Positions 15,986 through 24,468 of a stretch of DNA of 54,410 nt are shown here, one piece after another (positions within the stretch are counted from its first letter, which is position 1; each line of letters begins with the position of its first letter). The stretch covers positions 1 to 54,410 of the forward strand of contig JAFGOY010000050.1 in the NCBI GenBank assembly GCA_016926255.1. The letters run 5' to 3'. This DNA is from Anaerolineae bacterium (GTDB lineage Bacteria > Chloroflexota > Anaerolineae > Aggregatilineales > UBA3940). Below the pieces are notes generated by a model. That model saw nothing but the letters and a program-made list of their open reading frames with translations. It had not been told where the DNA came from and made no database searches. The position numbers and the translations under genes are program-made.

Positions 15986-18100
15986 CTATTGCAAAGTCGT
16001 CCACGCCTGCGCGTAAGGCTGATCCGCCGTCCACTCACCCTCAGCGGTCAGGCCGCGCGCAAAGAAGCTGTATGATCGCCCAATTCCGGCGGCAAAGATT
16101 TCTTCGCCGGGACGGTCGGTTTCGATCCAGCGCACCCACTCGTTGGCCCCTGACGAATCATCGCGGTAGTAAATTTCATAGCGGACGATACCAGGATCAT
16201 TCGAGCGCCACTTGACCAGCGCTGCCGTCCGGCTCAGATCGAGCAGCGGCAGCACCCCAACAATCGACCGATCGGTTTGCTCGGCCAGGAAAACAGGCGG
16301 GCCGCCGATCATGTAATCATAGGACGATCCAGGTGACTGCGCCTGGTTGGTCGCCGCGCCAAGCTGGATGTGATAAGCCCCCGCGTTTGGCGTCAACCAT
16401 TCCTGGGTGCCATCCATCTGGGTAAGCATGGCCTGCTCGCCGCTGGCAGCAATCGTCATCTGGCTGGGCCGACCGGTTTCGTCCCAGAGCAGGGTAAATA
16501 TCTCGCTGGTGGAAGGTTTAGCGAACACTATCCGCCAGCGGCCATCGAGCATGTAACCAGTCAGCGGGATCATCTCGTCCGCACCAAGCATCAACGATGC
16601 CAGCCGGAACGCATGATAGGCCGGGCGCGGCGTCCCCGGCTGGGGATGCTGGTTGAAGCAGACATTCGAGCTTTCATTACGCATCAGCCCCAGCGCGTCA
16701 CCGACACAAATCGCGCCGGTATCACACAGGCTGCCATCATGCGGGGCGAAAGTCGTGCCGCGCGGCTGGTTGCCGCAGTCATCATACAACTGAAAGTGGA
16801 ACACCTTATCGGCACCGGCAAGGAAGGCAAAAGCCGCGTTCTGAATCACGTAGGCGGCCTGCTCCTGCTCCGTCGCCCGCCATTGAATCTGATCGGGACG
16901 TGTGGCCCAGGTCGGCCCCGGATAGTCGTTCCAGGCAGCAACACCCGATTCATTCAGCCATATCTGGACGTCATACAACCCGTGAACGGCCAGCAGCGTT
17001 TCGATCTGCACGACGGCATAAAAGGACGAAGGAGGGTTGCTGTAAGCATGAACTGCCATCACGTTGAACGGGTAGCGCCGATCAACAGGGGCCGGGTCGT
17101 TCTTGTAGATATCAAGCAGGCGATAGGCGAACTCAGGCTTCTCGAACAGGGCCAGCCCCCCCACGACGATCTGGGCATTCGGGTCGGCATGGCGGGCGGC
17201 GAGATAGGCGACTTTGACCAGCCGGGCATATTCTTCGACGCTGCCGCTCCAGAACTGGTTGAAATCCGGCTCGTTCCAGATTTCCCAGTAGCGGACACCT
17301 GCTCCCTCCGGCCAACGCTCCTGCCCGGCGAGCTTTCCACCCGGCATGTAGCGATGAACGGTTGTATAGACAAACCGCGCCCAGGGATTGTCGTCGTTGA
17401 TCTCTTTGCCATCACCGGGAGTATCGGTACCATCGTCGAATACCGGTTCGAACAGATCGCCGGGAATGTAGGCATCGTCATCGGCATGAGAGGCGGGCGT
17501 ACCGATCAGGATCACATCGCTTTTCAGCCCATAGATCACGTCATCGCGGACGGTTTCGTCGTAATCGTCGTATTCATAGTCGCCCGTATCATCCTCGATC
17601 TCGTTCCAGTAGATCGCAAAGCGATCCCACCCGGCACCGGCATCCAGTCCGGCATAGAAGCGCGTTTCGCTCGTTTCATGCTGGGCGCTGCTGATAAAGT
17701 TGATGCCAAAGCGGTTGGAATAGAGCGCCCCCTCACGCGGCCTTTGAACTAAAGGTTCTTTCTCCGGAGTTGGAGTCGGCTCCGGGGTATTTTGATCGAG
17801 GGATGGAGGTGGTTCGGCAGAACTGCTTTCGTCGGGAACCGGCACCAGCGTCGACTGGCTGAGGTCAAGTGTAGGCACAGCCTGTCCAGAATCCCCCGCC
17901 TGCGGTGTCGAATGGTAGGGGCCGACTGCCGGGGGCGTCGCCGTGACATAGACCACATAAGGAGTCGGCTCGCCGGTCGAATCACCGATCACCGGTTCAC
18001 CGGTGAGCAGGTCGAGACAGCCGACCAGGCTCACGAGGACAATCCCGGACAGCAGCCCAATGACGATTATTTTTGCCGTACGTGCAGCTTTCGAAATCAC
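15986..18100 (-). CDS. Surface lipoprotein with clan GH-A-like glycosidase domain
   Basis: The 704-residue protein has a lipoprotein signal (LVSLVGC, Cys near 28), a Thr/Pro/Ser-rich linker to about residue 120, then a large domain. That domain contains the clan GH-A acid/base motif YWEIWNEPDF (Glu near 278) and a second Glu in IWLNESGVA near 383, the right order and spacing for a retaining TIM-barrel glycoside hydrolase (GH39/GH5-like). The last 100 residues resemble a fibronectin-type module (ALVKWRSNDPGIVRYEIYYR). It would act on glycans at the cell surface. I cannot assign a GH family. It converges on the flavin reductase gene. Confidence 0.78.
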   Translation of the reverse strand: MISKAARTAKIIVIGLLSGIVLVSLVGCLDLLTGEPVIGDSTGEPTPYVVYVTATPPAVGPYHSTPQAGDSGQAVPTLDLSQSTLVPVPDESSSAEPPPSLDQNTPEPTPTPEKEPLVQRPREGALYSNRFGINFISSAQHETSETRFYAGLDAGAGWDRFAIYWNEIEDDTGDYEYDDYDETVRDDVIYGLKSDVILIGTPASHADDDAYIPGDLFEPVFDDGTDTPGDGKEINDDNPWARFVYTTVHRYMPGGKLAGQERWPEGAGVRYWEIWNEPDFNQFWSGSVEEYARLVKVAYLAARHADPNAQIVVGGLALFEKPEFAYRLLDIYKNDPAPVDRRYPFNVMAVHAYSNPPSSFYAVVQIETLLAVHGLYDVQIWLNESGVAAWNDYPGPTWATRPDQIQWRATEQEQAAYVIQNAAFAFLAGADKVFHFQLYDDCGNQPRGTTFAPHDGSLCDTGAICVGDALGLMRNESSNVCFNQHPQPGTPRPAYHAFRLASLMLGADEMIPLTGYMLDGRWRIVFAKPSTSEIFTLLWDETGRPSQMTIAASGEQAMLTQMDGTQEWLTPNAGAYHIQLGAATNQAQSPGSSYDYMIGGPPVFLAEQTDRSIVGVLPLLDLSRTAALVKWRSNDPGIVRYEIYYRDDSSGANEWVRWIETDRPGEEIFAAGIGRSYSFFARGLTAEGEWTADQPYAQAWTTLQ

Positions 18101-18324
18101 TCAGGCACCCCCGCGTTTCCAAACTGCAATACTATCACACCACCGGAATAATTGGGATGAGAACCCCCTCCTATTCCAGCACACCGACAGCCTCCACAGG
18201 GGTAAGGATATACCACTTACCAGCCGAATGCGCTACCCACCAGTTTCGACCCCGGCGCAAGGAGCGTTACAATACTCGCTAAATCGGATACCCGGAAGCT
18301 GCAGATTTCAACTGAGGAGTAATC

Positions 18325-19254
18325 ATGATGAATATACCAGCGTTTTATAACCCGGAAAAAGTCGGGACGCTGTATTTACCCGATATCGCCAGCGCCACAG
18401 CCGCCGGTCGACAGGCGAACTGTTCACCGGCAGCAGAAGATGATCAAAAAGTGCTGCTGCTGCTGGTCGATCCTCAGGTCGATTTCATCCACACGGACGG
18501 CGCGTTGAGCGTCCCCGGCGCAGTCGACGATACCCGCCGCACCATCGAATGGCTGTTTTCCAATCTCGAAAGGGTGACAACCATTGCCGCCTCGCTCGAC
18601 ACACATGTCCCGATCCAGATTTTCTATCCCGGCTGGTGGATCGACAAAGAAGGGAATCACCCGGCCCCTTATACGTTGATCAGTGCCCAGGATGTCAAGA
18701 AAGGGAAATGGCAGCCGACCATTGAGGAAGCGTGGTCTATCGAGTATGTCGACCGGCTTGAGAAAGCGGCCAAAAAGGTGCTGACCATCTGGCCTTACCA
18801 CACGATGCTGGGCACACCGGGGCACGCGATCACCCCGGCGCTGTACGAGGCAATTATCTGCCACAGCACCGCACGGCAGACGGAGCCAATTCTTTATGTA
18901 AAAGGGTCGATCCCAAAGACGGAGCATTACTCGATCCTGGAACCCGAAGTCAAGGTCAAGGGCGATCCGCTGGGAACGCTGAACATAGATTTGATCGACC
19001 GGATCGGTTCCTACGACCTGGTGTACATGGCCGGACAGGCAAAAAGCCATTGTGTGCTGGAGACTGCCGATTCGCTGGTGACGTACTATTCGAACAACCG
19101 GGCAGAACTGATCAACCGCTGGCGGATGCTGAGCGACTGTACTTCATCGGTTGTCCACCCGGAGATCGATTTCGAGGCGATGGCGAACGCCAAACTGGCC
19201 GAATACGAATTGCTGGGACTGCAATTGGTTTCATCCGACCAGCCGATTGGGTAA
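18325..19254 (+). CDS. Isochorismatase-family cysteine hydrolase (nicotinamidase-like)
   Basis: The 309-residue protein shows the catalytic triad of the family: Asp49 in LLLVDPQVDF, Lys193 in YVKGSIPKTEHYS and Cys243 in AKSHCVLET. Asp92/His94 (SLDTH) and His159 fit the metal site seen in nicotinamidases. It is longer than a typical 180-220 residue nicotinamidase, with an N-terminal extension of about 40 residues and an insert after residue 100. GAGGAG lies 7 nt before the ATG at 18325. Nicotinamide is a reasonable but unproven substrate. A weak hairpin (19254-19274) follows the stop codon. Confidence 0.88.
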   Translation: MMNIPAFYNPEKVGTLYLPDIASATAAGRQANCSPAAEDDQKVLLLLVDPQVDFIHTDGALSVPGAVDDTRRTIEWLFSNLERVTTIAASLDTHVPIQIFYPGWWIDKEGNHPAPYTLISAQDVKKGKWQPTIEEAWSIEYVDRLEKAAKKVLTIWPYHTMLGTPGHAITPALYEAIICHSTARQTEPILYVKGSIPKTEHYSILEPEVKVKGDPLGTLNIDLIDRIGSYDLVYMAGQAKSHCVLETADSLVTYYSNNRAELINRWRMLSDCTSSVVHPEIDFEAMANAKLAEYELLGLQLVSSDQPIG

Positions 19255-19360
19255 TCAGCCAGACTCAGGCTGATGGGTTATGCATCGTTCGGCGATGAAG
19301 TGTGTTATATAGTACGCAGCAATAAGGCTGCGGCTGGCCCATATTGCACAGGAATCACCC

Positions 19361-20221
19361 ATGACACACCGCATCGCCCTGATCTCGGATAGCATCTGCG
19401 ATATTCCAAAACAGCTTATCGAGCAGTACCAGATTCACATCGTACCACTGTACCTGATCTGGGGAAAAGAAAACCTGCGCGACGAGATCGACATTGATGC
19501 TGAGACGTTTTACAATCGTCTACCGGTCGATCCTATCCACCCGACGACCTCACAACCGACTCCACGTGACTTTATCGAGATACTTGAGCAGGTCAAACAG
19601 GCTGGCGCGGAGGAAGCGGTAATCATCACCATCAGCAATCAGCTCAGCGGCACTTATGATTCTGCCACCCAGGCAAAACAGGCTGTAGATATCCCCGTTC
19701 ACATCCATGATTCGCTGTCAGCTTCGATGGGGCAGGGCTGGCAGGTACTCGCCGCCGCACGAACGCGTGAAGCCGGTGGATCAGCCCTCGAAATGGTTCA
19801 AGCCGCGGATGCCATCCGCAGGAAATGCTCGTTGGTCTTCACGGTTGACACATTGGAGTATCTCCACAAAGGAGGGCGAATCGGCGGAGCAGCCAAGCTG
19901 CTGGGTACCGCCTTAAACTTCAAGCCACAGCTGTATGTCGATCACGAAACAGGAAGAATCGAGGCCAGCAAAAAGGTCAGAACGCGGAAGAAAGCGCTGG
20001 AGGAAGTTTTCCAGACGTTTGTCAGCGAGGTGAAGGCCGGCAGTGGCCATCTGCGGCTGACCGTACAACACGGGAATGTCGAAGAGGAGGCAAAGGCCCT
20101 CGCACAGCGCATTAACGACGCATTTGCGCCGGTCGAACTGCATATCGGCAGCCTGACCCCGGTGTTAGGCGTACACGTCGGGCCGGGCACCATTGGGATT
20201 GCCGGGTATATCGAGGATTGA
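19361..20221 (+). CDS. DegV-family fatty-acid-binding protein (first of two)
   Basis: The 286-residue protein has the DegV signature: SDSICDIP at the start, a TSQPTP loop near 67, VITISNQLSGTYDSA, VFTVDTLEYLHKGGRIGGA, and a C-terminal GPGTIGIAG. Family members bind one fatty acid between two domains; FakB proteins hand it to the kinase FakA for phosphorylation. No fakA gene is visible here. The ATG at 19361 follows a short hairpin (GCAGC/GCTGC) in the leader. It is 24 nt upstream of its paralogue and surely co-transcribed with it. Confidence 0.93.
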   Translation: MTHRIALISDSICDIPKQLIEQYQIHIVPLYLIWGKENLRDEIDIDAETFYNRLPVDPIHPTTSQPTPRDFIEILEQVKQAGAEEAVIITISNQLSGTYDSATQAKQAVDIPVHIHDSLSASMGQGWQVLAAARTREAGGSALEMVQAADAIRRKCSLVFTVDTLEYLHKGGRIGGAAKLLGTALNFKPQLYVDHETGRIEASKKVRTRKKALEEVFQTFVSEVKAGSGHLRLTVQHGNVEEEAKALAQRINDAFAPVELHIGSLTPVLGVHVGPGTIGIAGYIED

Positions 20222-20245
20222 GCGTCGAAAAGCCAAGGAGAAGAC

Positions 20246-21109
20246 ATGACTAAGAAACATCGCGTTGCATTGATCACTGACAGCACCAGTGACGTTCCAG
20301 CGTCACTGGTCGAGAAGTATGGTATCTACATTGTGCCGCTGTATGTACTGTGGGGGGATGAACAGTTCAAAGACCAGGTTGATATTCAACCGGCAGAACT
20401 ATACGCTCGGTTAGAGACTGACTCGGTGCATCCCAGCACGTCACAGCCAACACCGAAAGATTTCGCCGATATATACAAGCAGGTCAAGAAGGACGGCGCA
20501 GAAGAAGCCGTCGTCGTCTGCATCAGCGATGGACTGAGCGGTACCGTCGATTCGGCACAGCAGGCCAGAGAGATGTCCGATCTGCCGGTGCATATCGTCG
20601 ATTCTAAATCGGTATCGATGGGATTGGGCTTTCAGGTACTCGCCGCCGCACAGGCGAGGGAAGCAGGAGGCGATGCTGAAGCAATGGTCAACGCCACGGC
20701 GAAAGTCCGCGAAACAATGTCTATCGTTTTCACCGTCGATACACTGGAGTATCTGCATAAGGGTGGCCGTATCGGCAGTGCTGCGAAATTGCTCGGCACA
20801 GCCTTACAGCTTAAACCCACCCTTCTGCTCGACCCGGCAGTGGGGATCATCGAGCCAGGGGCAAAAATCCGCACCCGAAAGAAAGCACTCGAAACCACGT
20901 ATCAGAACTTCTTTGAGAAGTACCAAGGGAAAAAGAACCTGCATATCTCGATCATGACCCTCAACTGCCCCGAAGAATCAGAGGAATGGGCGAAACGGAT
21001 CAAAGAAGAATTCAACCCGGTTGAGTTATTCATTACTCCGACATCGCCGGTAGTGGGTATTCACGGCGGCCCCGGTACACTTGGTCTTGTCGGTTACAAC
21101 GAAGAGTAA
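20246..21109 (+). CDS. DegV-family fatty-acid-binding protein (second of two)
   Basis: The 287-residue protein aligns along its whole length with its neighbour (TDSTSDVP, TSQPTP, CISDGLSGTVDSA, VFTVDTLEYLHKGGRIGSA, GPGTLGLVG). The two probably differ in fatty-acid preference, as multiple FakB proteins do elsewhere; this is inference. AAGGAG lies 7 nt before the ATG. A strong hairpin at 21142-21174 follows the stop. Confidence 0.93.
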   Translation: MTKKHRVALITDSTSDVPASLVEKYGIYIVPLYVLWGDEQFKDQVDIQPAELYARLETDSVHPSTSQPTPKDFADIYKQVKKDGAEEAVVVCISDGLSGTVDSAQQAREMSDLPVHIVDSKSVSMGLGFQVLAAAQAREAGGDAEAMVNATAKVRETMSIVFTVDTLEYLHKGGRIGSAAKLLGTALQLKPTLLLDPAVGIIEPGAKIRTRKKALETTYQNFFEKYQGKKNLHISIMTLNCPEESEEWAKRIKEEFNPVELFITPTSPVVGIHGGPGTLGLVGYNEE

Positions 21110-21141
21110 GCCGTTCATATTCGGTCAGCCCGAATAATTAT

Positions 21142-21174
21142 CAGCGCCCGGTTGGATCGATCAGCCGGGCGCTG
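21142..21174 (+). terminator. Strong hairpin after the DegV pair, possible terminator
   Basis: CAGCGCCCGG pairs perfectly with CCGGGCGCTG over 10 bp with a 13-nt loop. Only TATACTTAC follows on the plus strand, so there is no real T tract. It could stabilise the 3' end or act as a Rho-assisted terminator for the DegV transcript. Confidence 0.45.
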
Positions 21175-21218
21175 TATACTTACAGTGATTCGCGTGTAAC
21201 AAATCAACTCAGCCAGAA

Positions 21219-21728
21219 ATGGAAATTGCATCGATGCTTTCACCGAAAGATGTTCAGGCAGCATTAGATAATCTTGGATGTGATATCCGGGTGACTCGCT
21301 ACGAAACCTCAACCGCGACCTCACAGGAGGCGGCGGACAGCATCGGCACCGAACTGGGCAGCATCGTCAAGAGTCTTTGTTTCATGATCGATGGCCAGCC
21401 GGTGGTCGTTCTGGCTGCAGGAGATCAACGAATGGATGAGCGCAAGATCGGCCAACTCTACGAGGTCGGCAGGAAAAAGGTCAGGATGGCCGATGCCGAG
21501 AAAACCATCGAGGTAACCGGGTATGCACCCGGCGGGGTTCCACCGGTAGGCCATATTCAAACACTGCCGATCTTAATCGATAAAACACTGGAACGTTTCG
21601 ACCTGGTATACGCTGCTGCTGGTGCGCCAAACGCGATCTTCCCCATTGAATTGGGGCAGTTGATCGAAATTACCGGGGGGAAAATCGTCGATATTGCCCG
21701 TGATACGAATGCGGGAGTTTCGCTGTAG
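21219..21728 (+). CDS. YbaK/EbsC-family aminoacyl-tRNA deacylase
   Basis: The 169-residue protein belongs to the YbaK/ProX-like family, which hydrolyses mischarged tRNAs such as Cys-tRNA(Pro). Recognisable parts are TSQEAADSIGTELGSIVKSLCFM in the first half (shown in parts: EAADSIG, IVKSL), the lysine-bearing VKSLCF strand, and GYAPGGVPPVGH near residue 105. Length and motif order are normal. The ATG at 21219 is used; 21234 is an alternative, and neither has a clear ribosome-binding site. It stands between two hairpins and may be transcribed alone. Confidence 0.9.
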   Translation: MEIASMLSPKDVQAALDNLGCDIRVTRYETSTATSQEAADSIGTELGSIVKSLCFMIDGQPVVVLAAGDQRMDERKIGQLYEVGRKKVRMADAEKTIEVTGYAPGGVPPVGHIQTLPILIDKTLERFDLVYAAAGAPNAIFPIELGQLIEITGGKIVDIARDTNAGVSL

Positions 21729-21848
21729 ACAACTTTGGACTAGAATTATGATCAGCGGCTGGTTCCTCAGCACTGACGCAGGCGGGGAAATCGGTCGGAG
21801 ACGGTTCGTCATTTCATATATTCTCGTCGCAAGAAGGATAACAGACCG

Positions 21849-22418
21849 ATGATAAAGCGACACACCTTTGGATTGAAGAAGACCCTGTATGCCGGATTAG
21901 CCCTGCTTTTCTGCTGCATGCTGTCATCGTGTAATCTTGGGCAGGCAGCCCCAGCAGAACCATACGACGAGACAACTTCTCAGGGAGAGACTGTGCCGAT
22001 AGAAGGGCAGACCGACTTACAGCCGTTGGATACCGGCGTTACCGCAACGCCGGAGATCGAAATCCAACCAACGGTGACGCCGGTGCCGGAACTTCTGCCC
22101 GAAGAAACACTCGGCCCGATCAGCATTGAGGGCACAGAGCACCGGACGATGGAAGCCGTGACAGTTCGGGTCAGGCATGGGAAGTCGGTCTCGACCGTGA
22201 TCTGCTCGTGGGTACACCAGGACACGGGTACGACCGGGGCACTTGGTTCACCGGTTACCAACACCATTGACGACATCACCCTCGAAGAAGCCTATTCCTT
22301 TACACCGGAAATGGCTGGAGCCTATGCAGTCAACTGCACGGGGGTTGCTCTCACGGCGTCCGGTCAGCGGGCGGTCAATGCCGCCGGGACACCTTTCTCC
22401 GTTGAGGCTAAAGGGTAG
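21849..22418 (+). CDS. Small lipoprotein of unknown function
   Basis: The 189-residue protein has a basic start, a hydrophobic stretch and a lipobox (MLSSC, Cys near 28), then a Thr/Pro-rich linker to about residue 82 and a compact C-terminal domain of about 105 residues with two Cys (VICSW and VNCTG) that could form a disulfide. The C-terminal strand pattern resembles an Ig-like sandwich. I do not recognise a family. AAGGATAACAG precedes the ATG. A plus-strand terminator lies at 22589-22624. Confidence 0.75.
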   Translation: MIKRHTFGLKKTLYAGLALLFCCMLSSCNLGQAAPAEPYDETTSQGETVPIEGQTDLQPLDTGVTATPEIEIQPTVTPVPELLPEETLGPISIEGTEHRTMEAVTVRVRHGKSVSTVICSWVHQDTGTTGALGSPVTNTIDDITLEEAYSFTPEMAGAYAVNCTGVALTASGQRAVNAAGTPFSVEAKG

Positions 22419-22423
22419 TTTTG

Positions 22424-22473
22424 GCCCGGTCTTCCCGGCGCAAATCACCGAAATACGGTGACCAGCACCGGGC
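22424..22473. repeat. Nested inverted repeat after the small lipoprotein gene
   Basis: GCCCGGT and ACCGGGC flank an inner perfect hairpin (TCACCG/CGGTGA). A run of seven A follows on the plus strand, so it is not an intrinsic terminator in that direction. It may protect the lipoprotein mRNA 3' end. Confidence 0.4.
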
Positions 22474-22588
22474 AAAAAAATGAACCATCACCTACGGCGA
22501 CCTGTGAACAGGGACGTTAGCTGGTTGTTCAGCCCGCCCCTACAAGACCGAATCAGGGTTGGTGGCAGATCGTGTAGATACTGAACAG

Positions 22589-22624
22589 GTGGCTGCCGGA
22601 TGATCCAGCAGCCACTCTTTTCTA
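22589..22624 (+). terminator. Terminator after the small lipoprotein gene
   Basis: GTGGCTGC and GCAGCCAC form an 8-bp stem with an 11-nt loop, followed by TCTTTTCT on the plus strand. The same hairpin may also help end the convergent glycosyltransferase transcript, although its T tract on that strand is poor. Confidence 0.7.
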
Positions 22625-22640
22625 TCCCCTGAGGGAACAA

Positions 22641-23393
22641 CTATCTATCTTCTTCGCGGGCCAGCCGGGCGACCTGCCGGTAGGTCAGAAATTCATAGTA
22701 GGCCATAAAGAGACTGAGCCGCAGACCATGCAGCCTGTCGATATAGCCGCGCTCGGTGATGAAGCGCCACCAAAAATGGCGGGTGGGCATCGTCAGATAG
22801 GTCCAGGGTTTGGTGCGCTGACCTTCATCGTAGCGGCGCTTCGCCTCGAACTGCGTATAATACCGCTGCTTCTTAAAAAACTGTTCGACCGTCTGGTAAT
22901 TGTAATGGGTGAGCGGATTTTCCAGGTGCCCGGCCTCGCCGTCGAGGATGACCAGTTCGTGAACAGTGCGGGTCAGATCGTAGCGAGCGCTGGTTCGATG
23001 CAGCAGTCGCAGTTGGTAATCAGGATACCAGCCTGCACCACGTGTCAGCTTACCGAAAATATAGTTGTCACGCGGAACCCACCAGCCTCGCTCAGATCGT
23101 TCGATCTTAGCCCTGATCTCTTCGGCCAGCGCGGGCGTCGCCCGCTCGTCGGCGTCGACGAAGAAAATCCACTCTGCATCGACAGCATGGAGCGCCGCCT
23201 CTCGCTGCGCACCGAAGTTCTCGAAGTGGTGCTGGATCACTCTCGCCCCGGCCTGTTCAGCGACCTCTACCGTCCGGTCGGTGCTGTACGATTCAAACAC
23301 GATCACCTCGTCTGTCCAGCGAAGTGTATCAATGCAGGCCTCGATATTATGTTCTTCGTTGTTGGCTAAGATTACGCCGACCAGTTCGGTCAT
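22641..23393 (-). CDS. Family 2 glycosyltransferase, WaaE/KdtX-like
   Basis: The 250-residue cytoplasmic enzyme has the GT2 N-terminus (VILANNEEHNIEACIDTL), a nucleotide-sugar-binding segment, and the DxD-like FVDADERAT near residue 80. The C-terminal half (LTHYNYQTVEQFFKKQRYYT) is typical of the LPS-core beta-glucosyltransferase WaaE-like subgroup. It likely transfers a sugar from a nucleotide donor to an envelope glycan or lipid. GGGGGATCG precedes the ATG at 23393. It lies 14 nt behind another GT2 gene. Confidence 0.88.
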   Translation of the reverse strand: MTELVGVILANNEEHNIEACIDTLRWTDEVIVFESYSTDRTVEVAEQAGARVIQHHFENFGAQREAALHAVDAEWIFFVDADERATPALAEEIRAKIERSERGWWVPRDNYIFGKLTRGAGWYPDYQLRLLHRTSARYDLTRTVHELVILDGEAGHLENPLTHYNYQTVEQFFKKQRYYTQFEAKRRYDEGQRTKPWTYLTMPTRHFWWRFITERGYIDRLHGLRLSLFMAYYEFLTYRQVARLAREEDR

Positions 23394-23407
23394 CGATCCC
23401 CCGGTGG

Positions 23408-24388
23408 TTACAAGGTTCTTGATAGTTTCAGGACTTCACGGCCAGCGGCAACGAGCGCGGCCTGATCCGCTTCAGGCAGAGAGGAATCACGGGCAACCTG
23501 CCGGATGAAACGGTTGACACCCACCCGGACTATCCCGGCGGCAAGCAGGCGTTTCCAACCCGGATAGTGTTTTCGATACAGTTGAAGACGCGCTTTCCAC
23601 AGGTTGACGAATGCCGCCGGGCGATTTTGTGTCGTGCTCTGTCCACCGTAGTGGACAATCTCGGCAGATGGGACACAGATTGCTTTCCAGCCCGCTTTTT
23701 TGATCCGCCATGCCCAATCGACTTCTTCACAATACAGGTGGAACTGCTCGTCGAACAGACCGGTCTGCGCGATCACCTCGCGGCGCAGCAGAAACGACGC
23801 GCCCAGTGGGTGATCGACCTCGAAAGGCTGATCCGCCTGATAGAGCGAACGCGGGTAGCGACCATTGATCCGGCTGTCATGCAGTCGGCCTGGCACCGGG
23901 AACAGGTCGATCAGCAGTTGGGCGATTCCGGGGAATCCAAAGGCGCTGTGCTGGAACGATCCGTCGCCGTAGACAAGCCGGGCACCGGCTAACCCGGCAC
24001 CGGTCAACTCCATCGCATCGATCAACGCCTGGAACGCCCCTTCCCTGACGAGGGTATCGGGATTCAACAGCAGAACGTAGTCGGGCAGATTGACTCCACC
24101 GGGGAAACCGATCTCGCGCAGCGCGAGGTTGTTGCCCATCGAAAAGCCGAGGTTGTCCCCGGATTGGATTAAATGCAGGGATGGATAATCGGCGGCAGGG
24201 AAGGCATCACGGACGGCATCAAAGGTGCCATCGGGGGAAGCGTTGTCGACCAGCCAGACCTCGCCTGTTATGTTCGCACAGGTGAAGTCATGATATACAG
24301 AATGCAGGCAGTCGATCACCAGGTCACGCACATTCCAGGTGACGATCACAACCGAAAAACGAGGTAGAGAAGTCTCAGACTTATGCAT
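23408..24388 (-). CDS. Family 2 glycosyltransferase, rhamnosyltransferase-like
   Basis: The 326-residue enzyme shows the GT2 pattern VVIVTWNVRDLVIDCL, a donor-site VDNASPDGT near residue 50, the metal-binding LLNPDTLV, and the ED-like YCEEVDWAWRIKKAG near 215 that closes the active site. Such proteins often build O-antigen-like or cell-wall polysaccharides. I took the ATG at 24388; a TTG two codons upstream is possible. No ribosome-binding site is visible, and the hairpin of the upstream terminator ends only a few bases before the start codon. Confidence 0.88.
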   Translation of the reverse strand: MHKSETSLPRFSVVIVTWNVRDLVIDCLHSVYHDFTCANITGEVWLVDNASPDGTFDAVRDAFPAADYPSLHLIQSGDNLGFSMGNNLALREIGFPGGVNLPDYVLLLNPDTLVREGAFQALIDAMELTGAGLAGARLVYGDGSFQHSAFGFPGIAQLLIDLFPVPGRLHDSRINGRYPRSLYQADQPFEVDHPLGASFLLRREVIAQTGLFDEQFHLYCEEVDWAWRIKKAGWKAICVPSAEIVHYGGQSTTQNRPAAFVNLWKARLQLYRKHYPGWKRLLAAGIVRVGVNRFIRQVARDSSLPEADQAALVAAGREVLKLSRTL

Positions 24389-24390
24389 GG

Positions 24391-24439
24391 GCAAAAGTAT
24401 ACCCCGCTCTCATCAAACCGTCAGACAGGAGCGGGGTAT
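24391..24439 (-). terminator. Terminator/attenuator between phnE and the glycosyltransferase genes
   Basis: On the minus strand ATACCCCGCTC pairs perfectly over 11 bp with GAGCGGGGTAT, followed by ACTTTTG. It lies 30 nt after the phnE stop. Its T run ends about three bases before the next start codon, so it must either insulate the two units or attenuate read-through. Confidence 0.75.
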
Positions 24440-24468
24440 GAAAGAACGAATGGATTGTCAGAAAACGC

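Noticed and set aside
16370-17752. Plus-strand open frame of 460 codons opposite the glycosidase-like gene
   Set aside because: The minus-strand protein has a signal peptide, catalytic motifs and domain structure; the plus-strand translation has none.
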